From Neurospora tetrasperma FGSC 2508 (taxonomy: Eukaryota > Ascomycota > Sordariomycetes > Sordariales > Sordariaceae): a DNA stretch of 64,000 bases. The stretch covers positions 8,682,281 to 8,746,280 of the forward strand of contig NW_009799179.1 of the NCBI RefSeq assembly GCF_000213175.1. The letters run 5' to 3'. How positions within the stretch are numbered: the stretch's first letter is position 1; each line of letters starts with the position of its first letter. Positions 10,947-21,818 of this stretch are shown piece by piece. Made by a program: the position numbers and the translations under genes. The notes below the pieces were generated by a model. The model saw only the letters and a list, made by a program, of their open reading frames with translations, was not told the DNA's origin and did not search any database.

Positions 10947-11989
10947 TTCTTCCCCTTGTCCCATCGGTTTGCGAGGGCGAACCAATGGAGAAGGGATCGC
11001 CGAGAAAAAGGAATGTTGAGAAAGAGGGGAAAGGGTCTGGAGTGACGACAGACGCAGTGGGGGAAAAAATAAAAATAAACTAGAGAATTGAGGGGAACTA
11101 GGCAAGGTGGTGTGGTACTAAGTATCTTGGATTGCCCTTTGTTGGCCTCCAATTGCTCACAAACCGCATCTGAGCTCAGGAACAACCACGAGATTTGCGC
11201 AGGGGATAACAGATAAGAGAGAAACAATGGCACCTCGTGATGGATATGGTATTTATTGCGGCTGAAAGGTTGACGGCAGGATGGTAACGGTAGATAAAGT
11301 AGTATATTGATGCACAGTGACAACAAGAGTAGCAGCGCATGATGGACAATGGCAGGGGTGACTTTTTGCGGGAGACTGAATGACTTGCATCGGGGTCCAA
11401 GCTCCCGCCCTGCCCTGGCCTGTTCTAGCTCGAATGCTTGGCAATCTTGGTCTTGGCGTCTTAACTCCATTGCATACCGTACGCCGTCATTACAAAAATC
11501 AAAATTTCATGAGAATCTCATCACATCTCGAAAACACCACCATTGGTTCTTTGGAGGAAGAAGCACATCTGGAATACAGCGTATCTTCAAGACCTGCAGG
11601 ATCCTGAAGTCCTTCGGGATCGCTTGCATCAGATCAACCAGTCAACACCCCGTTTCAGAATCCAGATCTTATCCACCGGCGTGAGGACGGTAACATCAAA
11701 TTTTGTGTTGTACCAATCACTGCACACGACATCCACCAGAGAAGGACGGAAGAGGAAACATACCTTTCGTCAACCTGCGTTTTCGTCAGGATTCACAACA
11801 CATCTCTGCACTTACAGCAAAAGTCACGCGTCTGCCACGCCTGTCGCATTCCGCAGCTGCTTCCAAAAAGGGTCCGAAAGGGTCAAATCGGGACAAGGTC
11901 CTGACCTACGGAAGAAGAGAGCAGAGAGGAAGAGATAGGCAAGCCACATATATCAGCCCAGCAAGAAAAAAAAGGAAAAAGAAGAAAAC
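10947..11989. other. Intergenic, upstream of the IPI3-type gene
   Basis: No supported gene. A minus-strand frame from 11470 runs down into the MITE but is hydrophobic and low-complexity and is treated as chance. The last 100 bases are purine-rich leader sequence before the ATG at 11990. Confidence 0.4.
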
Positions 11990-13299
11990 ATGCTGTCGGA
12001 AGAATTCGTTTCGGCCATCTGCGGCGCTCCTTTGAGCTCCAACACGTCCATCGCCAAGGACGTGGGCATCTACGGCCACACTCTGAGCCCTACCTACTCA
12101 GTCAAGTACAACTTCAAGAAGAGCTCGGCGCCGGTGAACTGCGTTGCCGTCAGCGACTCACACGTCTACGCTGCTCAAGAGAATAAAGCCTATGTCCACG
12201 TTTACTCAAGGATACGCGGCAACCAGGAGGCCTTTGTGGCCTTCCCCGAAAGAATTCGGTGCTTGACTTTGGCTGGTGACGTCCTCGTTCTGGGCACAGC
12301 AGAAGGTCGGCTCATGCTTTGGGAGGTACGCTATAAGAGAAACGAAAGAGTAATTCTCCCCCATACAAGACACTAATAATATCCCTTGCCTGCCAGACAT
12401 CCACCGGCCGCTTAGTCTCAACCCCAGCGCGCCACGTCCAAGCAGTCTCCTGCGTGATAGCCACGCCCTTCCACGTCCTGACGGGCTCCGACGACTCAGA
12501 CATCCACGTGTGGTCCCTCTCCTCACTACTCGAGCTCACCCCTTCATCTGCCGAACACGAGCCAGAGCGCAGTCTCTCCAACCACCGCGCCGCCATCACC
12601 GCCCTCTCCGTCAACGCCTCCGTTTCTTACGACACCAACCTCTGTGTATCCGCCAGCAAAGACAAGTCCTGCATCATCTGGAACTACCAAACCGGTGACG
12701 CACTGCGCACCCTCTTGTTCCCCACTTCTCCCTTGTGCATGTCTCTAGACCCGGCCGGGCGCGCCATCATCGTCGGGTGCGAGGACTCGTCGCTGTACAT
12801 GGCCGAGTTCTTCAAGGGCGACAGCAAGGCGCTGCTGGGCGCGCAGTCCGAGGACGCGGCAACGGTCATGCAGATCTCGCAGCCGTTTGGCGCGACACAG
12901 CCTACTGGTGCTGGCCCAGCGTCTTGCTTGGCTTTCAGCTACGACGGCACGACGCTCCTGACGGGCCACCCCAAGGGCCAGATCATGAAGTGGGATGTGG
13001 TGGATAACAAGGCCCCGGTGGAGTTGACGAACCTTAATGCTGCCGTGACAAATTTGGTGTTTGTCTCGCCCTTTGAGGCCAAGGGCGGGAACAAGGCGAC
13101 CAAGACATCGACGATTGTCAAGCCTAACCAGGCGGAACGCGCTTATACGGTTACGACGCAGCTTGAGGCTGATCTAAGGAGTCCGACGAGGGTTGATGAG
13201 TTGGTGAACTCGACTGGTTTCAGTCAGCAGGCTTTGGAGGACGCTATCGCGGCGTTCCAGCAGGCCTTGGCAGAGAAAGAGTATGAGAAGAAGGAATGA
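11990..13299 (+). CDS. ipi3: IPI3/WDR18-type WD40 pre-rRNA processing protein
   Basis: Two exons, 11990-12325 and 12397-13299, joined by a 71-nt GT..AG intron, giving 412 residues. In yeast Ipi3 works in the Rix1-Ipi1-Ipi3 complex that matures the 60S ribosomal subunit in the nucleus and has a role in pre-replicative complex assembly. The N-terminus (MLSEEFVSAICGAPLSSNTSIAKDVGIY...) with a following NFKKSSAPVNCVAVSDSHVYAAQ segment is typical of the family. WD-type repeats follow, with readable signatures at HVQAVSCVIATPFHVLTGSDDSDIHVWSL, NTNLC-type VSASKDKSCIIWNYQTG and GTTLLTGHPKGQIMKWDV. The C-terminal helix (QQALEDAIAAFQQALAEKEYEKKE) matches the coiled tail of fungal homologues. It is shorter than yeast Ipi3 (about 555 aa). 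Transcribed away from its left neighbour with about 2.7 kb between. Confidence 0.85.
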
Positions 13300-13733
13300 G
13301 ATGATGTTTAGGGGTGGATCAGTTGATGAGCACGTTGAGGACGATTCCGACGCTGCATGACTGATCGAGATCGTTTTCTGAACCCGGTCTGGCTATGGTC
13401 AACTCATTAGGGGTAAATGAGAACCGGCATAGTCAGGGTGGGTTCGCCATGTCCGTATATAGATATCTAGAAGATTCTGTATATGTCGCAGATACCCCTG
13501 AATATAAATATTTAGATCAAAAGGCGTCAACTGTTGTACCAGATTGTCTCACATACCAGGATGCACGGTTCTACTGGTGATCCTTCCCTAGTAGAGGACC
13601 GTATACGACGATGCCTTGCTTTTCATTCAAGGTTGAACAACGTTCAGCTTCCAAATGCCTTCCAGCAAAACGCCACGCTTAACAGATATAAACAGTTGTC
13701 ATGATGAAACGCCCGAGTCTCACCGGAAACCAG
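13300..13733. other. Convergent 3' intergenic region
   Basis: Separates the plus-strand IPI3-type gene from the minus-strand membrane protein; both end here. Probably overlapping or abutting 3' untranslated regions. No gene seen. Confidence 0.5.
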
Positions 13734-14594
13734 TCACATGCCACCATAATCACCACCACCAGCCTGGCCCTTTTCAGCCCAATTAGGATCAGAAGCAGCA
13801 GAACCCCTTCCTTCCGTGTCACTTGTGCTTGGCCACGCATCAATCACATTGCCCTTCCCATTCCCATATCCAACAGCTCCATCCCCTTCACCCGCAACAG
13901 GATACACCCCCGGCCCCAACCCACCCGTCCTCCGCCGTTGCCGTTGCAGCACCTCACCACCACCAGCCGTCATCCCTTTACCTTTACCTTTCCCTTTCCC
14001 ATCACCGGTTTCCTCTCCCCCCAAAAGTACCCTCTCCCCCTCCCCCACTACCACCCGTCCATTAACCCTAAACATCTTCGCATTGGCATTACTCAACGCC
14101 AATAATCCCGCCGTAGCCAGCAACAAGACCATCATGATCATCGCCCCGACCTGCGTCATGTTTCCTGAGAAAGCAGCGACCATGTACACCAGAACCTTTG
14201 CCGTCGCTTCGAGGTAGCCCTCCACGTGGGTCTTGGCGCGTAGCCAGGCGGTGGCGGTTATAGCGTAGAGGTCTTCTGAGAGCCCTCGGAGGCGGATGGA
14301 GCAGGTGGAGGGGTGGCTGGGAAAGTCGGAGCCGAGAGAAATGAGGAGGGAGGTTATGGGGTTGGGTTCGTGGTGGTCTGAACCTGAGGATGGACAGGAG
14401 TGGAAAGGGTGGAAGGGGAACGGAGGAAAAGGAATGGGACGGGGTTTGGAGCGCTGTTTGATAATGTAGATGTTGAGGATGCGGGAGACCATTAGAGCTA
14501 GAAGAGAGGCCAGGGTCCACCCTGTTTACTTGTAAGTTCAGGCCGTTGGATTGTAAGTCAAAGGGAGAGGGAAAATGTAGAAAAGGAAGGGGGG

Positions 14595-14645
<51 letters not shown>

Positions 14646-15251
14646 AAGAAAGAAAGAAAGAAAGAAAGAAGAAAAGAAGAGGTACTCACAATCCTGAAAC
14701 AAAATAACCAGCACGATAGCAGTTATCGTCAATACCGGACTGATCAGATATAAAACATGCGACAACCAGCCCAGATCAGGCAAGTCATCCTCCGCCCAAA
14801 TCGTGGCATGCAAGCCGCTCTCCGACCTCCTGATGCGTAACCGCTGTCTGATAGCCGGAATAGTGCCAACGTCCAAAGTGACCGTTTGTCCTGGGCGAGC
14901 AATCTTTTGAAGGTACAATAACGTGGCAGCATTGTTGATGCGGAAGGTCGTCGGCGCCAAACTCCTAGTTTCTTCGCTGCCGTTTCCTCTGGTTAAACTA
15001 GCCCCGGGCTCCGCGCCAGCCCCGGCATCGACAATGGCGGTAGCGCTGGATGCGGACCACTTGGCGAGTTCATCGGCAGCTTGCTGGTAGTGTAGACCCG
15101 GAGCAAGGAGCAGGCTGTCGAGCCAGCTGGAGCCGCCGGTGATGGCGGTGCGCTGGGCAACAGTGCTGAGGTCGGCGAGAGCTAGGAGACCACCGGCCGA
15201 GAGCGATACGCCAGGGATGGGGTGGGTGGTCCACCGTGGGAAGGAAACCAT
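13734..15251 (-). CDS. Hypothetical membrane protein with two to four TM segments
   Basis: Two exons on the minus strand, 15251-14690 and 14521-13734, 449 residues. The join restores one frame (...VLVILFQD|WWTLASLLALMVSRILNIYIIKQR...). A hydrophobic pair around the junction (WLSHVLYLISPVLTITAIVLVILF and WWTLASLLALMVSRILNIYII) forms two adjacent membrane helices; two further hydrophobic stretches (VLVYMVAAFSGNMTQVGAMIMMVLLLATAGLLAL) lie near residue 330. The N-terminal 170 residues look soluble or extracytosolic; the C-terminus is Gly/Lys-rich and disordered. Family not recognised. I used the ATG at 15251 (sequence ACC-ATG-G context); the frame is open 47 codons further up but begins there with TTG, so an upstream coding exon could exist. 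The intron carries an unusual homopolymer. Confidence 0.65.
14595..14671. repeat. A49 homopolymer plus (GAAA)n microsatellite inside an intron
   Basis: A run of about 49 adenines (14595-14643) followed by about seven GAAA units, wholly within the 168-nt intron 14522-14689 of the membrane-protein gene. On the sense strand it is a long polypyrimidine tract upstream of the branch-like CTTACAA and the acceptor. Confidence 0.9.
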
Positions 15252-16405
15252 GGTCGTGTACGGATCCGGAGATGCTGAGGTTTGGATCGGGGATCCCGGC
15301 TTCTGATCGTTTACTCCACCAAACTTGTCTCCACTGTTGGTCTTATTAGGGCTGAAGGTTGTCGTTGTTGTGGTCGTAGGCTTTGAACCCAAAACACCTG
15401 AATCTCAAGTCGACGAGAGAGGCTCCAGAACGACTCAAAATTCATGGGCTTCTCGTTCTTTTAGGCTCCCGAATGACTTGGAACTGAGCAGTCACTCCAT
15501 GACTCGAAGGAAGCCGTGACGGAAGACACCCGCCTTTACGACTGTGATCAAATTGTTGTACGCAGGGAAATAGGCGATATAAAACAATAAATACCGCCCC
15601 GATTGTGATCCTTCATCGTACATGAGAGCGCGAGCCCATGACGCCAGACTGCCTAGCAAGCCCTGCCAAGGCAGCCTATAATCTGATGATAAGTATCTTG
15701 GAGGCTTCGTTGGATGTTGTCTCCCTCTCTGGTTCTAGCTGAATGCCCACCCTCACCCTTGTTTCTTGGGCATGACCCCACATGATACACAGCATAGATG
15801 GCTTCTAGTGTAACGGTATGAGCACCCGTGGGCGTTTTCTTCATAAGTCCGAGAAGAAGGTTGTAGATCGCGAAGCTCACATTGTCAGCGAGTCTTGTGA
15901 TGAAGCGAACCAGTCACACCCTCTTGCAAGTTGACCGAAAAGAAAGAAAGAAAGATGTTGGAGCCGATCCGACCAGGGTGGAACCCGAGATCACGGTGGG
16001 CCCAAGCTCCAAGTGCCCTGAAGCTGCGCTGCCTGATTGACGACATCATTCGTCCAGCACCTGTGTACCATGCGGGGGAGGCCCCACTGAACAACTGAAG
16101 GGGCCGGGGATCGCAGGCTCGCTCAGGAAACGACCAACGACGGAACGGACATTTTGGGAGGGAATTGACACTCTGCATTTTGGTCTCGAAACAACATAGT
16201 AAATAGGAAAAAAAGGCCTGAGCAAAGTCGATTGACGGCATCATCTCAGCGCCAGACCACGCCAATATAGGCAACATGCATTGATGTGAACAGACCACGA
16301 GATCTCACAGTAGGACACCTCAATTGTTGCCCTTTGAGGTTGCAACTTCTGAACCTAACCCCCTCCTCCGCCTCTCCTCCTGAGATCTCGAGCTTACATT
16401 TCGCA
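15252..16405. other. Divergent intergenic region, no supported gene
   Basis: Lies between the starts of the minus-strand membrane protein and the plus-strand mitochondrial protein, so it should contain both promoters. A tRNA-like A-box at about 15800 lacks a B-box and was rejected. Confidence 0.4.
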
Positions 16406-18139
16406 ATGCGCCCACGACTCCTTCTCCCTCGCGGGGACCTGGCCCGGCCATGCTCCCCGGCGATACACTCGACGACCACCCGATTCTTTACACAGAGCGC
16501 ATCACTTCGCGTGGGAGTTCAAACAAGACCCCAACTTGGCTTCCTCAATGTGCCCGTGACCACTCAACAATATCGCTACCTGACGACCGAGCGCAAGGCG
16601 AGACTCAAGTACGACATCAAGCAGGGAATTAAGATCACCTCATACTTCTGGATGGCCGGCGCTTGCTGCTTCGCCATAGCATTCGCCCTTGTCCAGGAAA
16701 CTCTCGAAGCCCGATATCCATCACCACACGAATGGAGCATGCTTAGTCGGATTTTCTTCCGCGGAGCCTTCTGCGAGCGAGACCAGACCGACCCGTCCCG
16801 CACAACCGACTGGGTCCATGTGACGAATTGGATCAAGAGCGTGGTAGACCGGTTGGAGGATCCCAACATTGACGGCAAGGGACTGAAGGATGCGCCGTCC
16901 GACAGGCCAAAAGGCACCAAGGACATCAGCTCCATGTCTGAGAACTGGAGACGGGGCTACTACGAAGCCATGATGTTGTACGCAAAGGCCGCAGAGAACG
17001 TCGAGAAGTGGGTAACCGACAAGACCCAAAACCTCACCATCCCGAACGACTACGTGATCGGTCCCTCCAACCCCAAGCCGCGCCCCCTCCCCAACGAGAA
17101 CTACCGACCGCCCAAAGAAGACGACTGCGTGCCGACCTTCGAGTCGCCGAACGAGATCTACATGCGCATCCTCTGCACCGAAGGTCTTACCAACCGACAG
17201 CGCATGGAAGCCGGCCTCGCCTACGCCACTTGGCTTGAATTCAAGCAGATCACGGGACCCGCCAACATCATCCTCGAAGACGCCGTCCACCTCGCCGCCA
17301 GCGAGCAAGCTCTCCTCACCGGCGGCCATTACCCCCTGGACACCAAAAGTTACACCCTCATCGACGCCGCCGGCCACCATCCCTCGTCCAACCTCCTGCA
17401 ATCCCTCACTGCCCTCGCCACCTTCCGCGCCCGCAACGGCGACGTCTCCTCCGCGCTTCCCATGCTCGTCTCCATCCTCCAAGCGCGCAAGGCCCTTCCG
17501 ACTTCCGACCCGCGCCGCATCTCACCCCTTCCACAAAAGAAACAGACCTGGGCCGGCGCCGTCCTAGCCCTCCTCAAGGAACCTCCTTACCCCGACCCGC
17601 CTGAGGACGGCACCCTCCCCCCTTTGCGCGATGCCAAGGAACGATGTGAGGAGGCCGCGCTGAGTCTGCATATCGGGGAGATCATGTACACTGCCAAGCC
17701 TACCACCACCAACAACAACAACACTTCGGCCACAACTGCTCATTCCCACCGCGAAGAAGGTCTAGGCTGGACTCGCGAAGCAGTCGACATCGCCGAAGAA
17801 CAACTCCGCGGTCTAAGCAACAAGCAGTCTGCCATGGCCGCCAGACTAACATGCCGCGAGTGTCTGGCTGCAGGTTTAGAGAACTGGACGATGATGGTCT
17901 CGAGGCTGGCGAGGGACGAGAAAGCTAAGAAAGAGGAGCTGGAAAGGAATCCGGGCCTCGACAAGCAAAACAAAACGAGTTGGTGGAGCTTCTGGGGACA
18001 GGGAGAACACAAGCAGGAGGATTTGAATAGGTGGGCGGCGGAGGAGAAGGTTATTGCCGAGAGACAGAGGAGGGCGGCGGATTTGTTGGAGGAGTTGCCA
18101 ACGGGGAATAGGGGGTTTTTGTCATTTTTGCAGGCTTAG
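16406..18139 (+). CDS. Mitochondrial TPR-like membrane protein, possibly MGR3-like
   Basis: Single exon, 577 residues from the ATG at 16406; the frame is open from 16286 but the downstream start gives a clear Arg-rich presequence (MRPRLLLPRGDLARPCSPAIHSTTTRFFTQSASLRVG) expected for mitochondrial import. One membrane segment follows at about residues 83-100 (ITSYFWMAGACCFAIAFALV). The rest is mainly helical with Ala/Leu pairs like degenerate tetratricopeptide repeats (for example MRILCTEGLTNRQRMEAGLAYATWLEF; ERCEEAALSLHIGEIMYT; TREAVDIAEEQLRGL; CRECLAAGLENWTMMVSRLARDEK). This layout (presequence, one TM, TPR-like soluble domain, CxxC-x-GL..W motif) resembles yeast Mgr3, an adaptor of the i-AAA protease Yme1, but the similarity is from memory. 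A different mitochondrial TPR protein is possible. Confidence 0.75.
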   Translation: MRPRLLLPRGDLARPCSPAIHSTTTRFFTQSASLRVGVQTRPQLGFLNVPVTTQQYRYLTTERKARLKYDIKQGIKITSYFWMAGACCFAIAFALVQETLEARYPSPHEWSMLSRIFFRGAFCERDQTDPSRTTDWVHVTNWIKSVVDRLEDPNIDGKGLKDAPSDRPKGTKDISSMSENWRRGYYEAMMLYAKAAENVEKWVTDKTQNLTIPNDYVIGPSNPKPRPLPNENYRPPKEDDCVPTFESPNEIYMRILCTEGLTNRQRMEAGLAYATWLEFKQITGPANIILEDAVHLAASEQALLTGGHYPLDTKSYTLIDAAGHHPSSNLLQSLTALATFRARNGDVSSALPMLVSILQARKALPTSDPRRISPLPQKKQTWAGAVLALLKEPPYPDPPEDGTLPPLRDAKERCEEAALSLHIGEIMYTAKPTTTNNNNTSATTAHSHREEGLGWTREAVDIAEEQLRGLSNKQSAMAARLTCRECLAAGLENWTMMVSRLARDEKAKKEELERNPGLDKQNKTSWWSFWGQGEHKQEDLNRWAAEEKVIAERQRRAADLLEELPTGNRGFLSFLQA

Positions 18140-18731
18140 ATCCCTGGATGGTTGGGAAGGATGTGGTGGATTTGGGATGGATGGATCATGGGGTGGCCTC
18201 GAAGCAGCCTCCCACCCGGTCCACCAGCTTGTTGGTCAGTGAGTGTGACCGGGACTGTATCTTGAAATGCCTCAGTGAGAAAAAGGAGCACAGGACAAAT
18301 GGGCACAGGGCAGCTACTCGCTTGTTAGTGTTGTAGTATGTACGATTGTAAGTTTTGTAGTTTGCTTCAAGCACTGTACGTATAACGGAAGCTTAGTACT
18401 TTGAGGGCAAGGCAGGATACAGCACTCCTTGCCCACATTCACGATTGTTGGATAAACTCATCGCAAGGAGATTATGTGAATTCGGTTATCTATCGATTCG
18501 AAACTCCTGAAAATTAGGCTATCTCTGAGTAATTGGTAGATGGTCTTGATTCAGCCACTGCCGTGTGGTGCCAGAAATATTGTATTGCCTTGAGAGAACC
18601 ATAATCACGTTTCCCCTTCTGAATGGGTGTAGCAACCCCGTCCCACTCATCGTTGTAGCCAGGAAGATAGTACTCGACCCCTTGACTGATTCTTTCTGCG
18701 AGGAACCACCAGCCTTGGGTTTCCAGGTGTC
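18140..18731. other. Convergent 3' intergenic region
   Basis: Between the ends of the mitochondrial protein gene (plus) and the Arb2-domain gene (minus). No gene seen; a minus-strand frame at 18514-18822 is the out-of-frame tail of the Arb2 exon. Confidence 0.45.
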
Positions 18732-20294
18732 TTAGGTCTCCTCCTCTGAGTCGGCATTGCCATCCGCCATCCTTTCTCTCTTGGCAATCTCCTTGACTAA
18801 CTCCGCGTCGATACCCTCGCATTTATCCATCTTAGGAGGCTGGGCATCTCTCTGGACTCTGACTTGGACCCTCTTGGTCTCTTCATGGTCTTGTTCCTCG
18901 ATTTCCTTGGACCCCTTAGACTCATCGTCGTCGTCCTTATCCCATCCTGGCCATTTACCGTCATCCTCCTCTTCCTCCGGGAAGAAGATGTGAACTCTCT
19001 CGTTAACGTAATCCTTGTCCAGGGCGACATCCTGCAGCCACTTCAAGACCGCTGAACCGGCCTCGACGAGCACAAGCTCCATGATGAAGGCGTTCGGGCC
19101 GACACTGTAGGTAGGGCAACCGTAGCCGACATAGCCGGTGACGGCGCGGCTGCCGCCCTCGGGACCAGCAATAAGGGTGTCAAGGGGGTCCTGATTCATG
19201 ATGTAGGCGCGCCCACGCTGTATGGAAGAGTGGTTGTTAGCTGGTTCATTGATACTGGATCAAAGGCCTAGTTAGAAGGAAGAGGCGCAACATACCTGAT
19301 CCATGAACTTCTTGAAGCCCTGGCAGTTTGCCTTACGCATATCGTAATAACCACCCAGCACCACAAGAGCGTTCAGCCTGTATCCGATCTTCGCCCAAAC
19401 ATCGTCATTGTCGAGATACTGCTCCACCTCGTCCGACATGTCACCAAGCGCGATGACATCGATCTTGGCCTTGTCGTTGACGAACTGTGGCACCACCTTC
19501 TCAAAGATATACTTGAGATGCTCCGTCGGATTGGCATTCTCCGAAATGCTGTTCCTCGCTGGATCATGGTGCCAGCCCCAGTGAACCAGACTGCTACCCG
19601 GAATCTGGTGACGAGCAAATTCACTCAACCCTTTCTTCCCCTCAGGCCACCACCAGAGGTTACCGGGGTTGGCGAGAATGATACCAGGGGCAGCGTCGTC
19701 GGTGGCGGAAGACTTCTGCTGCTTGAGAGCCTTGACTATGTTCACCATCGAGCCCTTGTTGAGACCACCCGGTCCGCTAGCGACACGGTGCGCCAGAATG
19801 CCAAAGTCCTGGCTAGACTGGCCGAAGATGATCACGACGCGTGACTTGTTAGAGAGATTCTCGCTGAGACGGATTTTGACGTGAGGTTCATCTTTGCTGG
19901 CAACCCCGAGCGGGAGGAGGACTTCCTTTAGACCCTCGGCTTCGAGCCGTGAGTCGATGATTTGATTGACTGCCTCTGTTGGATTGCAACATTTGGGTCA
20001 GTATCAGCTCAAATTATTGTCAGAAATGGGGAGTTCGTTACATACGGTCGAATGCGAAGCGCTGGCAGTCGTTGTACCTCGTGTTCTTGGTCGAAAAATA
20101 CTTAAAGTAGAAGTCGGGGTCATGCACGTAGCGAACTTCATCATCCTCGTTGATGAAATAACTATACGCACAAGATATATCAGAGTGAGCGTCGTGGGAA
20201 GGATGACTTGGCAGATTATCACGAACCTGAGCTTCTTGAGATCTGGGGCGAACTTTGGTTCAGCCGGAAGGCCTGACCAACGGCGACGAAACAT
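18732..20294 (-). CDS. Arb2-domain protein
   Basis: Four exons on the minus strand, 20294-20227, 20161-20046, 19975-19296 and 19217-18732, 449 residues in one frame. The start (MFRRRWSGLPAEPKFAPDLKKL|SYFINEDDEVR...DPDFYFKYFSTKNTRYNDCQRFAFD) and the core VVIIFGQSSQDFGILAHR...PGIILANPGNLWWWPEGKKGLS are characteristic of the Arb2 domain, an alpha/beta-hydrolase-like fold. In fission yeast Arb2 is part of the ARC complex that chaperones duplex siRNA for Argonaute and is needed for heterochromatin; the domain also occurs on Hda1-type deacetylases. The C-terminal 90 residues are highly acidic (EEEEDDGKWPGWDKDDDDESKGS). Whether this protein serves RNA silencing in Neurospora is inference. No catalytic serine assignment attempted. 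Confidence 0.8.
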
Positions 20295-21185
20295 CTTGTA
20301 TGTTGGAAAGTCGTTAAGTTTCCTGGGTGCGTTGATGTGGAGGAGTCAAAGACGGTTGCAAGCGAGAGGAAGGATAGAACGCTGATCGCGTCGAGGAGTT
20401 TTTGAACACTTCGTTGCTTGGAGGATCGCGAAGAAACTCGAAGGCCACGGAAGCGGTTGAAGATGGGACGGAAGGAGCCAAGCAGTTGTTCTTCCCTTCT
20501 CAGGCACAGAACGAGATAGGCGGAGGCGGAGTACGGGATGGGATGATACTAACGAGTGAACAGGAGAAGGTAAACAGACAACGAACGAGACACTCGACCC
20601 CTTCTCTTCAGATGAATGGCCAAACCGTGATGACATTGCAACCGTCAAGGTGTTGACATACTGTAGGGTATCTTACCCATCTCATTCAGACCTTCCTCGT
20701 CCCATTATGTAGAGATAACTTGCTTGACAAACATGTTCACTGGTAAACAACCGAACCCAACCTGAAAGCAGCTTCAGCATGCAGGCCAGTGTTTCCTTTT
20801 GGCAAGCTCAAGGTTGCTGTAAATGAGAGTAATCGTCCGTAGACTGACTGATTGAATACCGCCAAACACCGGCGATTAGTGTAAAGGCATTGGTGAATGA
20901 AGGGAGTCGTCGAACGTACGAAAGTGTTGGTGGATGTGGTTGTTATATGCGAACGGCAGGCATCAACTTTTGCAACTCGTGAACGTAAGTATTCGGTAAG
21001 GTACGGGTGAACTTAACACTCTCGTTTCGCACACGACAACCACATCTTTGGTAGGGAAAATGGGTCGCAAAGGCACCATTCAATCGACCATCCAGAAACA
21101 ATCCTTCTTCCTCACACCCCCAGCCTATGGCCAGAGATTGCAACGAAAAAGTAAAGATGAGCACAAAGCAAGTAGTAGCGTTGAG
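20295..21185. other. Intergenic, no supported gene
   Basis: Promoter side of the Arb2-domain gene and 3' side of the U2 gene. No coding character or RNA motif seen apart from these. Confidence 0.4.
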
Positions 21186-21374
21186 TTCGCGTCGCCTGGA
21201 GGCAGTGTAATACCAGGGACACAGTGGTCGGCAACCATAGGCAAGCCCAGAGGGATACCGACCGAGTTGCAAAAATTAGAATAATCACGATTCTACTCCG
21301 TAGAGCAGTTTCAGAGATTAAACTGAAAAGAACAGATACTACACTTGATCTAAGCCAAAAGGCAAAGAGAGCTA
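21186..21374 (-). ncRNA. U2 spliceosomal snRNA
   Basis: Core RNA of the U2 snRNP, which base-pairs with the intron branch site in the nucleus. On the minus strand the 5' domain reads GCCUUUUGGCUUAGAUCAAG, then UGUAGUAUCUGUUCUUUUCAG and UUUAAUCUCUGAAACU, close to universally conserved U2. The branch-pairing GUAGUA is at 21337-21342. An Sm site (AAUUUUUG) lies at about 21270-21277. The conserved stem-loop IV (CCUGGUAUUACACUGCCUCC-AGG) is at 21194-21217. Total length about 189 nt fits fungal U2. The exact ends are estimated: the 5' end by alignment to other U2 RNAs, the 3' end from the close of stem IV plus a short tail. A TATA-like CTTAAATA lies at 21426-21433 on the plus strand, some 55 bases upstream of the start. 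The gene is divergent from uS14m. Confidence 0.93.
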
Positions 21375-21818
21375 AAGAAAAAAGAGGAAAAAAAACCAGG
21401 TAAAAATTGGGGAGGGGAGGCCAGTCTTAAATAGGCTGGAATCTGGCCTGTGCACGAGCTGCAAGCTTGAGAGTTTTGAGTGGAGCCCTGTAGGAAAAGG
21501 TGCTGTCCAGCTGGTGTGCGACTGGCACACCTGGCAAAGTGTTTGTTGCTGCTTGGTTTGGCGCTTTCAACCTGCGACAAAAATGACACCGCCCGGCAGA
21601 ATTTGCTGTTCCGCGCGCGGCAGGGCTGGACGGCAAGCGCACAGGCCACTGGCCGCCGTGGGAGCCGGGGAGAGTGACTGCGGCTAGCGGGCGACGACGC
21701 CGGAGGGAAGCAACGATTGCAGTGCCTGTGACATCGCTTTACGCGCCTCGATCCGCCGTTCTTGACGCCCACCTCCGACTCAGCCCGCCAGTCTACCCCG
21801 GAACATCAAACCGCCAAA
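21375..21818. promoter_or_regulatory. Divergent promoter region between U2 and uS14m
   Basis: About 440 bases between the U2 start (minus) and the uS14m ATG (plus). It contains the TATA-like TATTTAAG on the minus strand near 21426-21433 and a strongly A-rich patch at 21375-21400. Individual factor sites were not assigned. Confidence 0.5.

Noticed and set aside
13734-14217. Plus-strand Pro/His-rich frames opposite the membrane-protein C-terminus
   Set aside because: Mirror of the Gly/Lys-rich coding sequence on the minus strand.
15798-15900. tRNA-like A-box (TAGTGTAACGG) between the membrane-protein gene and the mitochondrial gene
   Set aside because: No GGTTCRANNCC B-box and no pairable acceptor stem within 100 bases.
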